Program-made: the position numbers and the translations under genes
Notes under the pieces: model-generated
The model's database searches: none
What the model saw: only the letters and a program-made list of their open reading frames with translations
Told to the model about the DNA's origin: nothing
Source of the DNA: Taibaiella sp.
GTDB taxonomy: Bacteria > Bacteroidota > Bacteroidia > Chitinophagales > Chitinophagaceae
Reading direction: 5' to 3'
Assembly (NCBI GenBank): GCA_016786705.1
Contig: JAEUVV010000002.1
Span: forward strand, 114,106 to 178,105
Length of the DNA stretch: 64,000 nucleotides
In this document: positions 40,637-49,913 of the stretch, piece after piece
How positions within the stretch are numbered: the stretch's first letter is position 1
Layout: each line of letters starts with the position of its first letter

Positions 40637-42497
40637 TTTGCTTACGGCTTTTAATTGGGTTAAAATGTTGCTTGAGCAATAAATAGACAATAGTGTGGCG
40701 TATAATATAAAGATCTAAGGACATAGAACAGGATTTAACATAGAACATATCAAGCCTGTACCTAATCAGCACATCTCTTGGGCTGGACACATAGCCTTTG
40801 TAGCCCCTGCACTGGGAAAGACCTGAAATGCCGGGTCGCACAACGAGTCGTTGAGAAAATCCGGGTATCCATTTCCGAAACTGCTCCTCATCGGAAAGCA
40901 TCAATGGCCTTGGACCAATAAGACTCATTTGTCCCAGCAATACATTTACAAATTGCGGCAACTCATCCAAACCATATTTTCGCAGCACGGCACCAATGCG
41001 GGTAATCCGGTAATCAGAGAGCTGGGCCGGCAGTGTATCCTGCTCTTTGTTTTTCAGCATGGTCCTAAACTTAATGCACCAAAAAAGCCTTTGATACTGG
41101 CCGACTCTCAATTGACAAAAAAATGGATTGGAACGGGTATCCAGCCAAACCACCAGAGCAATGAGCGGGAAAAGCCAGGAGAAAACGAAGAGCATCAATA
41201 ATAAGGCAAATCCAATATCAAATCCCCGCTTTAACCATGCTTTGTTCAGCTCGATTCCGCCTGCCTCGCCAGAATAAATCAACAATGAATGAAACAATAA
41301 AAAGGAGAATATGCCTGTTTGTGTATTAAAGTAGCTCTCTGTAAAAAATGAAATAATGAAAATGAGATTGATCATTATCATCATCTTGTTTCTTTTTACG
41401 ATTGCCTGATAAAGTTGCGTGATTAAAATCGCAAGCAGAACAAGAAAGCCAATCAGCCCGGTTGCCACCAGTGTCTGCAAATACTGGTTATGAAAATTGA
41501 GACCGAGATAGCCGTTTTTACCGTTTTTGCCGGTATACATCCCGGAATTAAGTATATATTCATCTAACTCGTCCTGCGCATCACCAGTACCAACCCCTAA
41601 GCATAAGGTACTCCCGTTTTGCAAAAGCATCTTGCGGGCAAAGAAGGCCTGGCGCAGGCGAAAGGTGTAACCGTCATAATATTGTGCCGGATCTGACTTT
41701 TCCGCAAAAGCTTTTTGTATAGGATGCTGCACAATATCTAAATATCTTTTTTTCAATGGTGCAATGTTCATTAACACCAAAATACACAGGCCCGGCACAG
41801 CAGCAGGAAGCAGCCAGCGCAATAATTTTTTATGATACATTAACTGATAACAATAGACCACAAGAGCAAGTATCATCAGGGCAATAAAAATCTTGGAGGA
41901 CAATAGAAAAAGCAACAGTACATAGATGAAACCGGGTAAAGACTTATAGATTTCCCGTCTGGGCCGCCAGCCAAAGAGTGTAACACAAAGTCCTACGAGA
42001 TACAGCAAAGACAAATGAATAGCCGATATACCCATATGAGCAGCTAGCTTGTGGTAGAAAAGAACAGATACCTGGTGCGTGTAGAAATACCTTAAAAGCG
42101 CTGAGCCCAAAACGTAAAGACCCGTGACGGGCATGATTAAACTCCAGGCAACTACAAGCTTTTGCAAGTTCAGTTTACGAACATTGGCTTGTGTTAAAAT
42201 AAACGGTATGATAAGAAAACTCAGTTGCTGAATAATAACAAAACCTGCATGATTTTTATTAGATGAAGTCCAATAGCCCAAAAGATGCACCAGGAAAAAT
42301 AAAATGCATAAGCCTGAAAAAATACCCACCCGGAATTTATTTTTAGCAACAATAAGATAAGCCAAAACAGCCGCCAATGCCATACCTATACTCCATGTAA
42401 CTATAGTGCGATAAAATGGCAAAACGCACAATGCCACCAATACTGTGCCCTGTGCCACCTGAGCGATGATGGATTTTACTTCTTTTGGCCGAGACAT
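40623..42497 (-). CDS. Fusion: O-antigen ligase/polymerase-like domain plus priming sugar-1-phosphate transferase
   Basis: 624 residues. Residues 1 to about 410 form a polytopic membrane domain of the Wzy/WaaL O-antigen ligase type, with a large periplasmic loop (about 240-335) containing FHNQYLQTLVATG just before a helix. Residues about 420-615 are a complete bacterial sugar transferase (WcaJ/WbaP/PglC-like): KRGFDIGFALL helix (about 423), KFRTM (about 474), GLDELPQF (about 506-513) and SLIGPRP (about 520). This enzyme class puts the first sugar phosphate on undecaprenyl phosphate. One chain thus joins the first step with polymerisation or ligation. No frameshift or stop is seen at the junction. 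Confidence 0.88.
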   Translation of the reverse strand: MSRPKEVKSIIAQVAQGTVLVALCVLPFYRTIVTWSIGMALAAVLAYLIVAKNKFRVGIFSGLCILFFLVHLLGYWTSSNKNHAGFVIIQQLSFLIIPFILTQANVRKLNLQKLVVAWSLIMPVTGLYVLGSALLRYFYTHQVSVLFYHKLAAHMGISAIHLSLLYLVGLCVTLFGWRPRREIYKSLPGFIYVLLLFLLSSKIFIALMILALVVYCYQLMYHKKLLRWLLPAAVPGLCILVLMNIAPLKKRYLDIVQHPIQKAFAEKSDPAQYYDGYTFRLRQAFFARKMLLQNGSTLCLGVGTGDAQDELDEYILNSGMYTGKNGKNGYLGLNFHNQYLQTLVATGLIGFLVLLAILITQLYQAIVKRNKMMIMINLIFIISFFTESYFNTQTGIFSFLLFHSLLIYSGEAGGIELNKAWLKRGFDIGFALLLMLFVFSWLFPLIALVVWLDTRSNPFFCQLRVGQYQRLFWCIKFRTMLKNKEQDTLPAQLSDYRITRIGAVLRKYGLDELPQFVNVLLGQMSLIGPRPLMLSDEEQFRKWIPGFSQRLVVRPGISGLSQCRGYKGYVSSPRDVLIRYRLDMFYVKSCSMSLDLYIIRHTIVYLLLKQHFNPIKSRKQNVKD

Positions 42498-43567
42498 TGT
42501 AAAAGAAATTGTTCTGTTAGTTGATGTATATTCCTTAGCGAATAGGAAGCCTGAATCAATGCTGCATTTTGGGCTCTAACTTTATCATCAGGTCTTTTAG
42601 TCTGTAAAATATTGGCGATATCATTTGCTGTGGAAAAATAAAATGCATTATCGCCTAAGACAGACTGGTTAAAAATATTATCATGGGCCACGACATGTGC
42701 CTTGCAGGCCATAGCTTCGAGCAGCGAAGGGTTGGTGCCGCCACACGAATGGCCATGAAAATAAAAATAACAGTGATAACGCAACTGATCCAGGAGCTCT
42801 TTATCATAAATACCACCCACAAAACGAATATGAGCGCTATTATATTGTCCAAACCATTGTTTCCCGACTTTACTGTTCCTATAGTTGCCCACAACAATGA
42901 GCGGCATGGCACAGCCAGAGGACAAATAGCCTTCAATTATCGTTGCCACGTTATTATCAGTCTGCATTCTGGCGATCAGCAAACAATACCCCCGGGCTTC
43001 CAGGTTGAGCTCAAGCAGGCGGTCGGGCAAAACTGTAGTAATAACATCTGCGCCATAGGCAATAAAGGTAGCAGCTACGCCATACGTTTCTGATAAATAC
43101 TTTTGAATGCCTATTGAATCCGCAATGAGAAATTGGCTGCTTTTAATTGCCCAGTACTCGCTTAGCTTCAGAAAACGGCTGATTAAGGCAGGGTATTTGC
43201 TGCGTTTCCACTCCAGACCATCCATATTGGTGACGACAATACTATTGCGGGGCAATAAAAAGGACCATACCGCGCTGGTAGTATAACCCAGTTGCAACAA
43301 AATATCAAATCCACGCCTGCGTGCATCCAGGATACATTTCAGGTCATAAATAAACTGGGCAAAAAGCCCCAGCTGTTTTTCAGGGTTATATTGATGAATG
43401 AGCTGTACGCCCTCCCAGCTGGATTCCTGATAGGGATGATCGCTGGTGCTGTAGGTATAAACCTGATGCCCCTGTTGCACCAGATAGCGCGATAACTCCA
43501 TCGCGAATTGCTCAAAACCACCATAGTGATTGGGGATACCCCTTGTACCGATAATACCTACTTTCAT
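42476..43567 (-). CDS. Glycosyltransferase with DUF1972 N-terminal domain
   Basis: 363 residues, GT-B fold. The N-terminus KVGIIGTRGIPNHYGGFEQF is the signature of the DUF1972/rhamnosyltransferase-like group; the C-terminal donor half has GYCLLIARMQTDNN and GHSCGGTNPSLLEAMAC with the usual Glu. It should add a sugar to the growing lipid-linked repeat unit in the cytoplasm. It overlaps the fusion gene by 22 bp and the next glycosyltransferase gene by 4 bp (ATGA type). Confidence 0.9.
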   Translation of the reverse strand: MKVGIIGTRGIPNHYGGFEQFAMELSRYLVQQGHQVYTYSTSDHPYQESSWEGVQLIHQYNPEKQLGLFAQFIYDLKCILDARRRGFDILLQLGYTTSAVWSFLLPRNSIVVTNMDGLEWKRSKYPALISRFLKLSEYWAIKSSQFLIADSIGIQKYLSETYGVAATFIAYGADVITTVLPDRLLELNLEARGYCLLIARMQTDNNVATIIEGYLSSGCAMPLIVVGNYRNSKVGKQWFGQYNSAHIRFVGGIYDKELLDQLRYHCYFYFHGHSCGGTNPSLLEAMACKAHVVAHDNIFNQSVLGDNAFYFSTANDIANILQTKRPDDKVRAQNAALIQASYSLRNIHQLTEQFLLQCLGQKK

Positions 43568-44652
43568 GCTCGTTTAGATTTTAGTACATTTTTATATGCT
43601 TCCAAAAGCTGAGCGGCAATAGCATCCCAATTATAGTCGGCCTCAATCTTCAGCCGGAGCTGATGATCATAAGGCATAGCAGCCGCGTTGTTCACCGCTT
43701 CCAAAATAGATTGCGGGCACTCCGGGTCGCAAAACACTGCATGATCTTTAAAATAGTCAGAAGTATCGCCTTTATCACTTACTACAATTTTGCAGCCCAT
43801 ATAGGCGGCCTCAAGGCTGGCCAGGCCAGTGGTCTCAAAGCGGGAAGGCAATATATGTACCGCCGATCTCTGGTAATAATGAAGCAAGGCCTCCTGAGAC
43901 AGATGTCCCAAAAAATGAATATTTGGCCCGGCTATCGCTTTGCATCGCTCATAATATTGCAGATGATTAGGTGCCGGAGCTCCGGCTAAGTATAACTGAT
44001 AACCGGTGTTGTTCAATGCGACTATTGCTTTATACTGGTTTTTCATAGGCTCGATCCGGGCGGCACAAAATACCATTTTTTCATCCCGGTCTGCTTGTGT
44101 AGCCCCGGCAAACATTTGCAAATCCACCCCGTTAAAAATGGTTTGACAAGGAGTAGCAAAATCAAAGTGGGCATGCAACCTTTGGGTTTCGCTGTCGGAA
44201 TTAGGTAATAGTAGTTGCACCGATCGCAACACCTTCGCGATAGAGCGGCGCTGCCCGTGCAATAAATAATATTTGCTTTTGAGCTTTTCGCTACCTTTAA
44301 AATGTTTGTACAAGGCTTTACCATATTCTATAGCATGTGTGCCCAGCAAAATGCTGACCCATTTGACTACTGGCCGCACTTCCGCAAAACGATAATAACT
44401 ATAGTCCATGTAAATAGTAGCCACCACGGCAGGTAAATCGGTCTGCTCCAAATGGTACAAAATAGTATCGGGCCGGGAGAGGTTAAAAAAATGTATCAGG
44501 TCATAGCAGGTATAATCCACCGGCTGGTCTTGCTGATAAAAATCTATAGTCAGCCCCAACCTGCGTAATGCTGCGGCGGTACCCATCATTTGCACCGTAT
44601 CGCCACCAAAAACGGTATGCGCAGTAGCCCTGTTGACAAATAACACCCTCAT
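43564..44652 (-). CDS. Family 4-type glycosyltransferase
   Basis: 362 residues, GT-B fold. The N-terminal FVNRATAHTVFGGDTVQM has a Gly-rich acceptor loop; the donor half has FCAARIEPMKNQY, and the EX7E motif in SRFETTGLASLEAAYMG, typical of retaining GT4 enzymes. The transferred sugar cannot be named. It is tightly coupled (4-bp overlaps on both sides) to Wzy-like and DUF1972 glycosyltransferase genes. Confidence 0.9.
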   Translation of the reverse strand: MRVLFVNRATAHTVFGGDTVQMMGTAAALRRLGLTIDFYQQDQPVDYTCYDLIHFFNLSRPDTILYHLEQTDLPAVVATIYMDYSYYRFAEVRPVVKWVSILLGTHAIEYGKALYKHFKGSEKLKSKYYLLHGQRRSIAKVLRSVQLLLPNSDSETQRLHAHFDFATPCQTIFNGVDLQMFAGATQADRDEKMVFCAARIEPMKNQYKAIVALNNTGYQLYLAGAPAPNHLQYYERCKAIAGPNIHFLGHLSQEALLHYYQRSAVHILPSRFETTGLASLEAAYMGCKIVVSDKGDTSDYFKDHAVFCDPECPQSILEAVNNAAAMPYDHQLRLKIEADYNWDAIAAQLLEAYKNVLKSKRA

Positions 44653-45869
44653 TGTACAGTAAAAGATTTAAAGGTCAAACGGGAGGGATAAGGCGCAAAA
44701 GCTAATGCCCAAAGCACATATTCCATGGGATTAAAAATATAGCTGCCGGTGAATTGATAAACGAACACAAACAAAAAGACGCTCATTTTATATACATCCT
44801 GGTGCACCCTAAAACGAAAAAAGCAATACACTTGCACCGCAAGGCGCAAAGCCAGTCCTACGTATCCGTAATATACCATGAACTCCGCAGTGCTGTTGGG
44901 CAGGCGCACCACATCAGGCATACTGGTGTAGGAATAGTACTGGATGATAATTGTTCTGCCCACGATCTTCAGTTGCCCCAAGCCGATGCCGAAAGCGGAT
45001 GCCGCTTGCGACTGCAATATTTTTTGTGCCAATATAAAAGCCTCATAGGTACGCCCGCGGCCGCTGGTATCCACTCCTGTCAACACATTATTCAAGCGAA
45101 AAAAAAGAGGATTGTCAGGAAAAATGACAAACAGAAAAATACAGACTACAATTGTACTACCTATGCCCGCAAGAAAAAACCATTTGAGCCTAAAGCTCCG
45201 GTAAATCTTAGTGAGCCGCAACACGAACAAGAGTAAAAAGGTAAGCACCAGGCAAGATAAAACGCCGAATGAAAAAGACAGCACTAAGCTGGCAATAAGT
45301 GTACACAGCAATAAAAAATCAGAAAACTGAAACCGCTTCAATACCTTAAAAATGAAATAAAGCACCAATGGAACAATGGTCATCGAATAATGAGCTGCCT
45401 CCAATTCAAATATTTTGAGCCTCGGGATTAAAACATGATTGGGCGTAAACTCATTAAGATACCAACATAAAGATCTTAGCTGCTCAAAAGGATATACTAA
45501 ACAAGCAACAATGAGCAGCAATGCATTCACCTTAGCCAGCCATCGAAACAAAGCCGCTATACTATCTAATACAACCAAGCGATGAAATACGGATAAAGCG
45601 AATATAATGGTAGCACAAAGCAATGCAAAGGACAGGAGCGCTGCAGGTAAAGAAACGATTACCGATAAATGCACTAAAGACCATGTAGCAAAAACACCGC
45701 ATAGCCCAAACACTTCTTTTGCTTTTCCTGCTTTAACCAGGAAGTAAAGCAAAAACGGCGTGAGCAATAAACTGTATTGCAGGCCAAATGGCAATAGTAC
45801 TCGGTTAAAGAATAGGACCAATGCAGCCAACATAAAGAATGGCCGGGGCGCAAAACGATCTGTCATCAT
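44649..45869 (-). CDS. Polytopic O-antigen/exopolysaccharide polymerase-like protein (Wzy)
   Basis: 406 residues, with about ten predicted membrane helices and a larger loop near residues 245-320 containing VDTSGRGRTYEAF and GIGLGQLKIVG, a layout typical of Wzy polymerases, which join lipid-linked repeat units at the outer face of the inner membrane. Sequence conservation in this family is very low, so the call depends on topology and context. The operon also encodes a ligase-like domain in the fusion protein, so the two may divide polymerisation and ligation. Starts with two Met codons. Confidence 0.75.
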   Translation of the reverse strand: MMTDRFAPRPFFMLAALVLFFNRVLLPFGLQYSLLLTPFLLYFLVKAGKAKEVFGLCGVFATWSLVHLSVIVSLPAALLSFALLCATIIFALSVFHRLVVLDSIAALFRWLAKVNALLLIVACLVYPFEQLRSLCWYLNEFTPNHVLIPRLKIFELEAAHYSMTIVPLVLYFIFKVLKRFQFSDFLLLCTLIASLVLSFSFGVLSCLVLTFLLLFVLRLTKIYRSFRLKWFFLAGIGSTIVVCIFLFVIFPDNPLFFRLNNVLTGVDTSGRGRTYEAFILAQKILQSQAASAFGIGLGQLKIVGRTIIIQYYSYTSMPDVVRLPNSTAEFMVYYGYVGLALRLAVQVYCFFRFRVHQDVYKMSVFLFVFVYQFTGSYIFNPMEYVLWALAFAPYPSRLTFKSFTVQ

Positions 45870-47329
45870 AATCTTAATGAAAGGGTTTTAATCATTGGCT
45901 TTAAAAAAATGAAATACAGCAACCCACAAGTAACCAGCAACCAAAATAGTTTAAAATACCATTGGTGAGACAGCAAAATTGCCGCGGCAGCACAAGAGGG
46001 TAATAGCAACAGCATACTATTGGTTCCGTTATTGCGCACTTTCATCGCACTGCCCATCATAATATGTAACAAATACATCGCAGGAAGACTTGAAATGGCT
46101 AAACCCATCGGCAAGGCTTCGGGTTTCTGAATAAAGCAATAAGCAAGCACCATCCCCACTGCATTGATGCTCGTAAACATTAGTGCAATACGCAGCGCCA
46201 ACTGCTCGCTACCATTGGCATTTAAAAATGAATATTTATTAATAGTAAATATAAAAAACAATTCAAAAATCGTAAACCATTTAATGTATTCGTTCATATG
46301 CGCCAACTTATCTGCTCCAAGCCAGAGTGAAATAAAAAATGGGTAGAAAAGACCGAATAAAGACAGTAAAAAAATGGAAATAGCGGCAGAAATATTGCGT
46401 GCTTTAATATATAGCAGGTTGTTTTTTTCGTCGTCCCGGCTATGCTTGGCCACCTGCGGAAAAAGCCAGGGCGTTAAAGCCATCAATGCCATGTGAATAT
46501 GGTTAAATATAGTAGCCACAATGCTATAGTAAGATAGTACAACCATACCAAAAGTGACCGAAATAAAAAGCTTATCAGATTGATAGGCCAAAACAACTAC
46601 CACACTTTGTAGCCAGGTCAGCATCGTGTAGCGAAACTGCGCACGGAGGCTATCGGACTGGATGCGGATAGCAAAACGATATTGCCTAAGCCGGTACTTC
46701 AATTGCCGGTAAGTAATCAACAGGCCCAATAGCTGAAACAAAAATATAGTTCCTAAGATCGCCCTCACATCTCCGTAAAAACCGGCCACCAATAATGTAG
46801 CCAGAACCACACCTATTTTCAATAATACAGCAATATAAGTAACTGTTTTGAAATGCTCAAATGCCCTGAAGGCGCTAAACAAAATTTTCTCTATCAATTT
46901 GGTGCAAAGGATACAAACCGATAGCAACAGACAAACCAAATGCTCAGGGGACCGCAAGAATTGCTTTGCACTACCCGGGAAGTAAGCGCTGCCCCACCAC
47001 AAAACGAAACACAGCAACAGCATAATAGCTGTTATAAGTATGGATAAAGAAATATTGGTATTCAGCAAACGAGCGGAATCCGCGTCATTTCCGCTGGCTA
47101 TATTTTGAGCGACATGCTTATAGGTAGAGGTAGCCAGGCCAAAATCAAATACCTGGAGCACCACAATAATAGCATTAAACAGCATCCACTCGCCGTAAGC
47201 CTGCGCTCCCAGAAGCTTAAGAAAAAGCGGTATGGAAACTAAAAAAATAGCCGGTGAGAGCAACACTTCCATCAAGTTCCAAACAGCATTACGGAAGTTG
47301 TTTGAACGCAAAAATGTATGCTTAGTCAA
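45866..47329 (-). CDS. Wzx-type polysaccharide flippase, TTG start
   Basis: 487 residues with about 12-14 membrane helices, MATE/PST fold, flipping undecaprenyl-linked repeat units across the membrane. The N-terminus (NNFRNAVWNLMEVLLSPAIF) and KLLGAQAYGEWMLFN are typical. The frame begins with TTG at 47329, overlapping the wzz stop (TTGACTAA). No ATG lies between an in-frame upstream stop and this TTG, and the first internal Met (residue 20) would remove part of the first helix. Translation coupled to wzz from TTG is therefore the best reading. Confidence 0.85.
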   Translation of the reverse strand: MTKHTFLRSNNFRNAVWNLMEVLLSPAIFLVSIPLFLKLLGAQAYGEWMLFNAIIVVLQVFDFGLATSTYKHVAQNIASGNDADSARLLNTNISLSILITAIMLLLCFVLWWGSAYFPGSAKQFLRSPEHLVCLLLSVCILCTKLIEKILFSAFRAFEHFKTVTYIAVLLKIGVVLATLLVAGFYGDVRAILGTIFLFQLLGLLITYRQLKYRLRQYRFAIRIQSDSLRAQFRYTMLTWLQSVVVVLAYQSDKLFISVTFGMVVLSYYSIVATIFNHIHMALMALTPWLFPQVAKHSRDDEKNNLLYIKARNISAAISIFLLSLFGLFYPFFISLWLGADKLAHMNEYIKWFTIFELFFIFTINKYSFLNANGSEQLALRIALMFTSINAVGMVLAYCFIQKPEALPMGLAISSLPAMYLLHIMMGSAMKVRNNGTNSMLLLLPSCAAAAILLSHQWYFKLFWLLVTCGLLYFIFLKPMIKTLSLRL

Positions 47330-48176
47330 GAGAAGGATGTTTATACCAATAAATAAAAGTATTGACCAACATTACCATCAGGCTCAAAGCGATAACTGCC
47401 GGAATGCCCTTTGCGCGCAGCCAGTCCTTTGCACTTGAGCGCTCTGGATTGGCGGTGTCAAATATTTCCACAGCATCTACAATCGGGCTTTGGGAGCGCA
47501 ATTCTATAAGTTCCTGCTGATATTTATCGTTTAATGCAAAAACCTCTGTCAGGGTCCCGGAGCTTGCAGCTGACTCCGGTAATATATTCCGCTTTAGTGT
47601 ATCCAATATTTCCAGTTGCTTCTCCAGGTAGGCAATGCGTTGCAGCCTGCCTTCAATCACCTTTTTCATTGCCATTTTAGCTCTTGGCTGATGATTCAGA
47701 TAGGAAGTAATCGCTTTTTGCAATGCAACGGACTGGCCGGCTTCACCATTACTATTATATTGACAACTAACATAAAATGGCAATTTTGCCTCTGTAATAT
47801 CATCGCTTAAAGGACTACCTGCAATATTGCTCGCTTTGATGCTGTGTAACTGGAGTACTGCATCTTTCGGAATGGCCAGCTGCGCTGCCAAAAGATTGTA
47901 TTGCCGCTGCTGCAGCAGTTGGTCTAAAGCCAGTATCCAATCCCCGTAGACTTTTTTATGTAAACAATTGTAAACATAAGTTTGCCGGGCGGTAAAAACG
48001 GTCTTGTAGGTAAAATAACGATAAGCGGTATAAGCAAGCGACAAAATAAGCACTAACAAGGGTAGCTTCCAACTATGCTTAAGTAGGTCAACAGCTTTTT
48101 GCAAAAGGTTTAAGTAAAACCGTACAGCACTACGGATATATTGAGCGAAGGAAGATTCATTATTTACTGCATTCAT
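47322..48176 (-). CDS. Wzz-like chain-length determinant protein
   Basis: 284 residues from the ATG at 48176 (MNAVNNESS). An upstream ATG at 48218 is in frame but falls at the predicted transcription start and adds an odd hydrophobic stretch. Two membrane helices flank a periplasmic domain: about residues 36-56 and 258-277. The middle is helical with coiled-coil-like stretches (RLQRIAYLEKQLEILDTLK), as in Wzz co-polymerases that set chain length. There is no fused tyrosine kinase. First gene of the polysaccharide operon. Confidence 0.75.
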   Translation of the reverse strand: MNAVNNESSFAQYIRSAVRFYLNLLQKAVDLLKHSWKLPLLVLILSLAYTAYRYFTYKTVFTARQTYVYNCLHKKVYGDWILALDQLLQQRQYNLLAAQLAIPKDAVLQLHSIKASNIAGSPLSDDITEAKLPFYVSCQYNSNGEAGQSVALQKAITSYLNHQPRAKMAMKKVIEGRLQRIAYLEKQLEILDTLKRNILPESAASSGTLTEVFALNDKYQQELIELRSQSPIVDAVEIFDTANPERSSAKDWLRAKGIPAVIALSLMVMLVNTFIYWYKHPSLD

Positions 48177-48219
48177 AAAAATTATTACTATAAAAAATTC
48201 CCCGGGAATCTTATGCATC

Positions 48220-48249
48220 TAAATATAAAAGTATGCAATAAAATTACAA
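48220..48249 (-). promoter_or_regulatory. Likely promoter of the polysaccharide operon
   Basis: On the minus strand TTG (48249-48247) is followed after 19 nt by TATATTTA (48227-48220), one mismatch from TAnnTTTG. Transcription would begin around 48215, which favours the wzz start at 48176 over 48218. Confidence 0.4.
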
Positions 48250-48273
48250 TACCAAATAAAAAAGGCGGATAAA

Positions 48274-48329
48274 AACTGACCTTATCATATTACCCGGAGT
48301 AGTAACAGGCAATATGGATAAGGTCAGTT
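48274..48329 (-). terminator. Large terminator hairpin after the CorC-like gene
   Basis: AACTGACCTTATC (48274-48286) pairs with GATAAGGTCAGTT (48317-48329), with ATATT/AATAT pairing continuing inside across one bulge. On the minus strand it is followed by TTTTT. It separates the CorC-like gene from the polysaccharide operon. Confidence 0.85.
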
Positions 48330-48374
48330 AATAAAGACGGTATAAACTCGAAAAAAGTTAGAAAGAGTCAAAGA

Positions 48375-49742
48375 TTAATTTTCCTCTTCTCCCAACACCT
48401 CCAGGCGCACGCGTTCTGCTGAATTACGGTACATTTTCAATATTTCCGCCTCGTATTCGCCCAAACGGAAAACATCGCCTTCTTTTTGCTCGGCGCCTTC
48501 ATACAGCTCAGCGATCAGGCCGGCCAGGGTATCGTAATGCTCCCCTTCTTCAAGGCGGTAAGGTAAATATTTATTGATATCGGAAAGGGAATGATGCGCG
48601 TCTACTATATAGATGTGCTCATCTACTTTCTCCACGATCGGCTTTTCATTATCATATTCATCCTGGATCTCGCCTACCAGCTCTTCCAGGATATCTTCCA
48701 TGGTCACAATACCCGTCAGCTCGCCGATCTCGTTGGTAACAACGGCCATATGCAGGTGCTTACGCTGGAATTCTTTCAAAAGGTTCTTGATCTTCGTGGT
48801 TTCCGTGATAAAGGTCGCTTTTCGCAGTATCGGCGCAATTTTCATGTCGCCTTCGCCCGCTAAAAGTCTTTTCACGAGGTCTTTGGTGTATACCACTCCT
48901 TTAATATTGTCTATCGTTTCTTCATAGACAGGGAAACGGGTATACCCTTCCTGGATCGCGAAATCCAGGGCTTGCTTCACCGTACAGTCAATTTCAATAG
49001 CTGAAATATTCTTACGTAAAGTCTGGATATTGAACACCCGGCGATCATCAAAATCAAATACATTCTGGATCAGGTCGCGCTCTGAATCTTCAATCGCCCC
49101 GCCTTCAGAGGACTCTGTAATTATCATTTTCAGCTCTTCCTCGGAGTGTATTTCAGACCCGTGGATCGGTTTGATCCCGAACATCCTCAGGATACCGTTG
49201 GCCAGCCCGTTCATCAACCAGATCAAAGGACGGAAAATGAAATAAAAGACCCTTAAAGGCCAGGAGATGTATAAGGTAGTCTGCGTAGGAAAGCGGATGG
49301 CTAATGACTTAGGCGCCAGCTCACCGAAAACGATGTGTAAAATGGTAATAATGGCAAAGGCAACCGGGATAGCGGCTTTGGCGGCTGCTTCCGGTGAAAT
49401 ATTCATACCCACTACATCAAAGAAATTGATGATCAGCGCGGTCATAACGCTTTCACCTACCCAACCCAAACCAAGGGAAGCCAGGGTAATACCCAGCTGG
49501 GTAGCCGCAAGATAAGAATCTAAACGGTTGACAATGCTTTTGGCCACATTGGCCAGGGATTTATTAATATCGGTACGTACTTCTATCTGGGAGGCCCGGA
49601 CTTTAACAATGGCAAACTCAGCTGCTACGAAGAAGCCATTAAGAAACACCAGGAAGATGGTGAAAAAGATTTTCCAACCGGAAACATCGGTGGCGTGTAA
49701 TGCAGTTTGTAAAAATACCGAGGGAGGTATATCAGAAATCAT
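48375..49742 (-). CDS. CNNM/HlyC-CorC family membrane protein (DUF21-CBS-CorC)
   Basis: 455 residues. The N-terminal DUF21 membrane domain has about four helices (from residue 20; LNGFFVAAEFAIVKVRASQIE is the hallmark). Two CBS domains lie at about 220-345, and the C-terminal CorC/HlyC transporter-associated domain ends in RVRLEVLGEEEN. Family members export Mg2+ or Co2+; the old hemolysin name is misleading. Single gene with its own promoter and terminator. Confidence 0.93.
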   Translation of the reverse strand: MISDIPPSVFLQTALHATDVSGWKIFFTIFLVFLNGFFVAAEFAIVKVRASQIEVRTDINKSLANVAKSIVNRLDSYLAATQLGITLASLGLGWVGESVMTALIINFFDVVGMNISPEAAAKAAIPVAFAIITILHIVFGELAPKSLAIRFPTQTTLYISWPLRVFYFIFRPLIWLMNGLANGILRMFGIKPIHGSEIHSEEELKMIITESSEGGAIEDSERDLIQNVFDFDDRRVFNIQTLRKNISAIEIDCTVKQALDFAIQEGYTRFPVYEETIDNIKGVVYTKDLVKRLLAGEGDMKIAPILRKATFITETTKIKNLLKEFQRKHLHMAVVTNEIGELTGIVTMEDILEELVGEIQDEYDNEKPIVEKVDEHIYIVDAHHSLSDINKYLPYRLEEGEHYDTLAGLIAELYEGAEQKEGDVFRLGEYEAEILKMYRNSAERVRLEVLGEEEN

Positions 49743-49767
49743 TTAGATAGAAAAAAATGGTAAGGAA

Positions 49768-49799
49768 CAAAAGTAGTGATATTCCGTCGCCTCCCCAAA
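49768..49799 (-). promoter_or_regulatory. Promoter of the CorC-like gene
   Basis: On the minus strand TTTG (49799-49796) and TACTTTTG (49775-49768) are 20 nt apart, matching the Bacteroidota consensus fully. Predicted leader about 20 nt. Confidence 0.8.
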
Positions 49800-49913
49800 A
49801 ATACTTATTAGGATAAATCAACTATAACAATTTCTTGATTTACATGTGACAAACGAGCGCTACCCAAAAAACGGCAGTGACTGAACCGGGAAAGGTTGCA
49901 TACAGAGCGAATC

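Noticed and set aside
40637..40690. TTG-extended start of the nucleotidyltransferase
   Set aside because: It lies fully inside the preceding fusion gene and adds no conserved sequence; the ATG at 40636 gives a normal overlap.
38859..48218. Polysaccharide locus considered as a recent mobile island
   Set aside because: No integrase, transposase, tRNA or flanking repeat was seen; operon structure alone does not show transfer.
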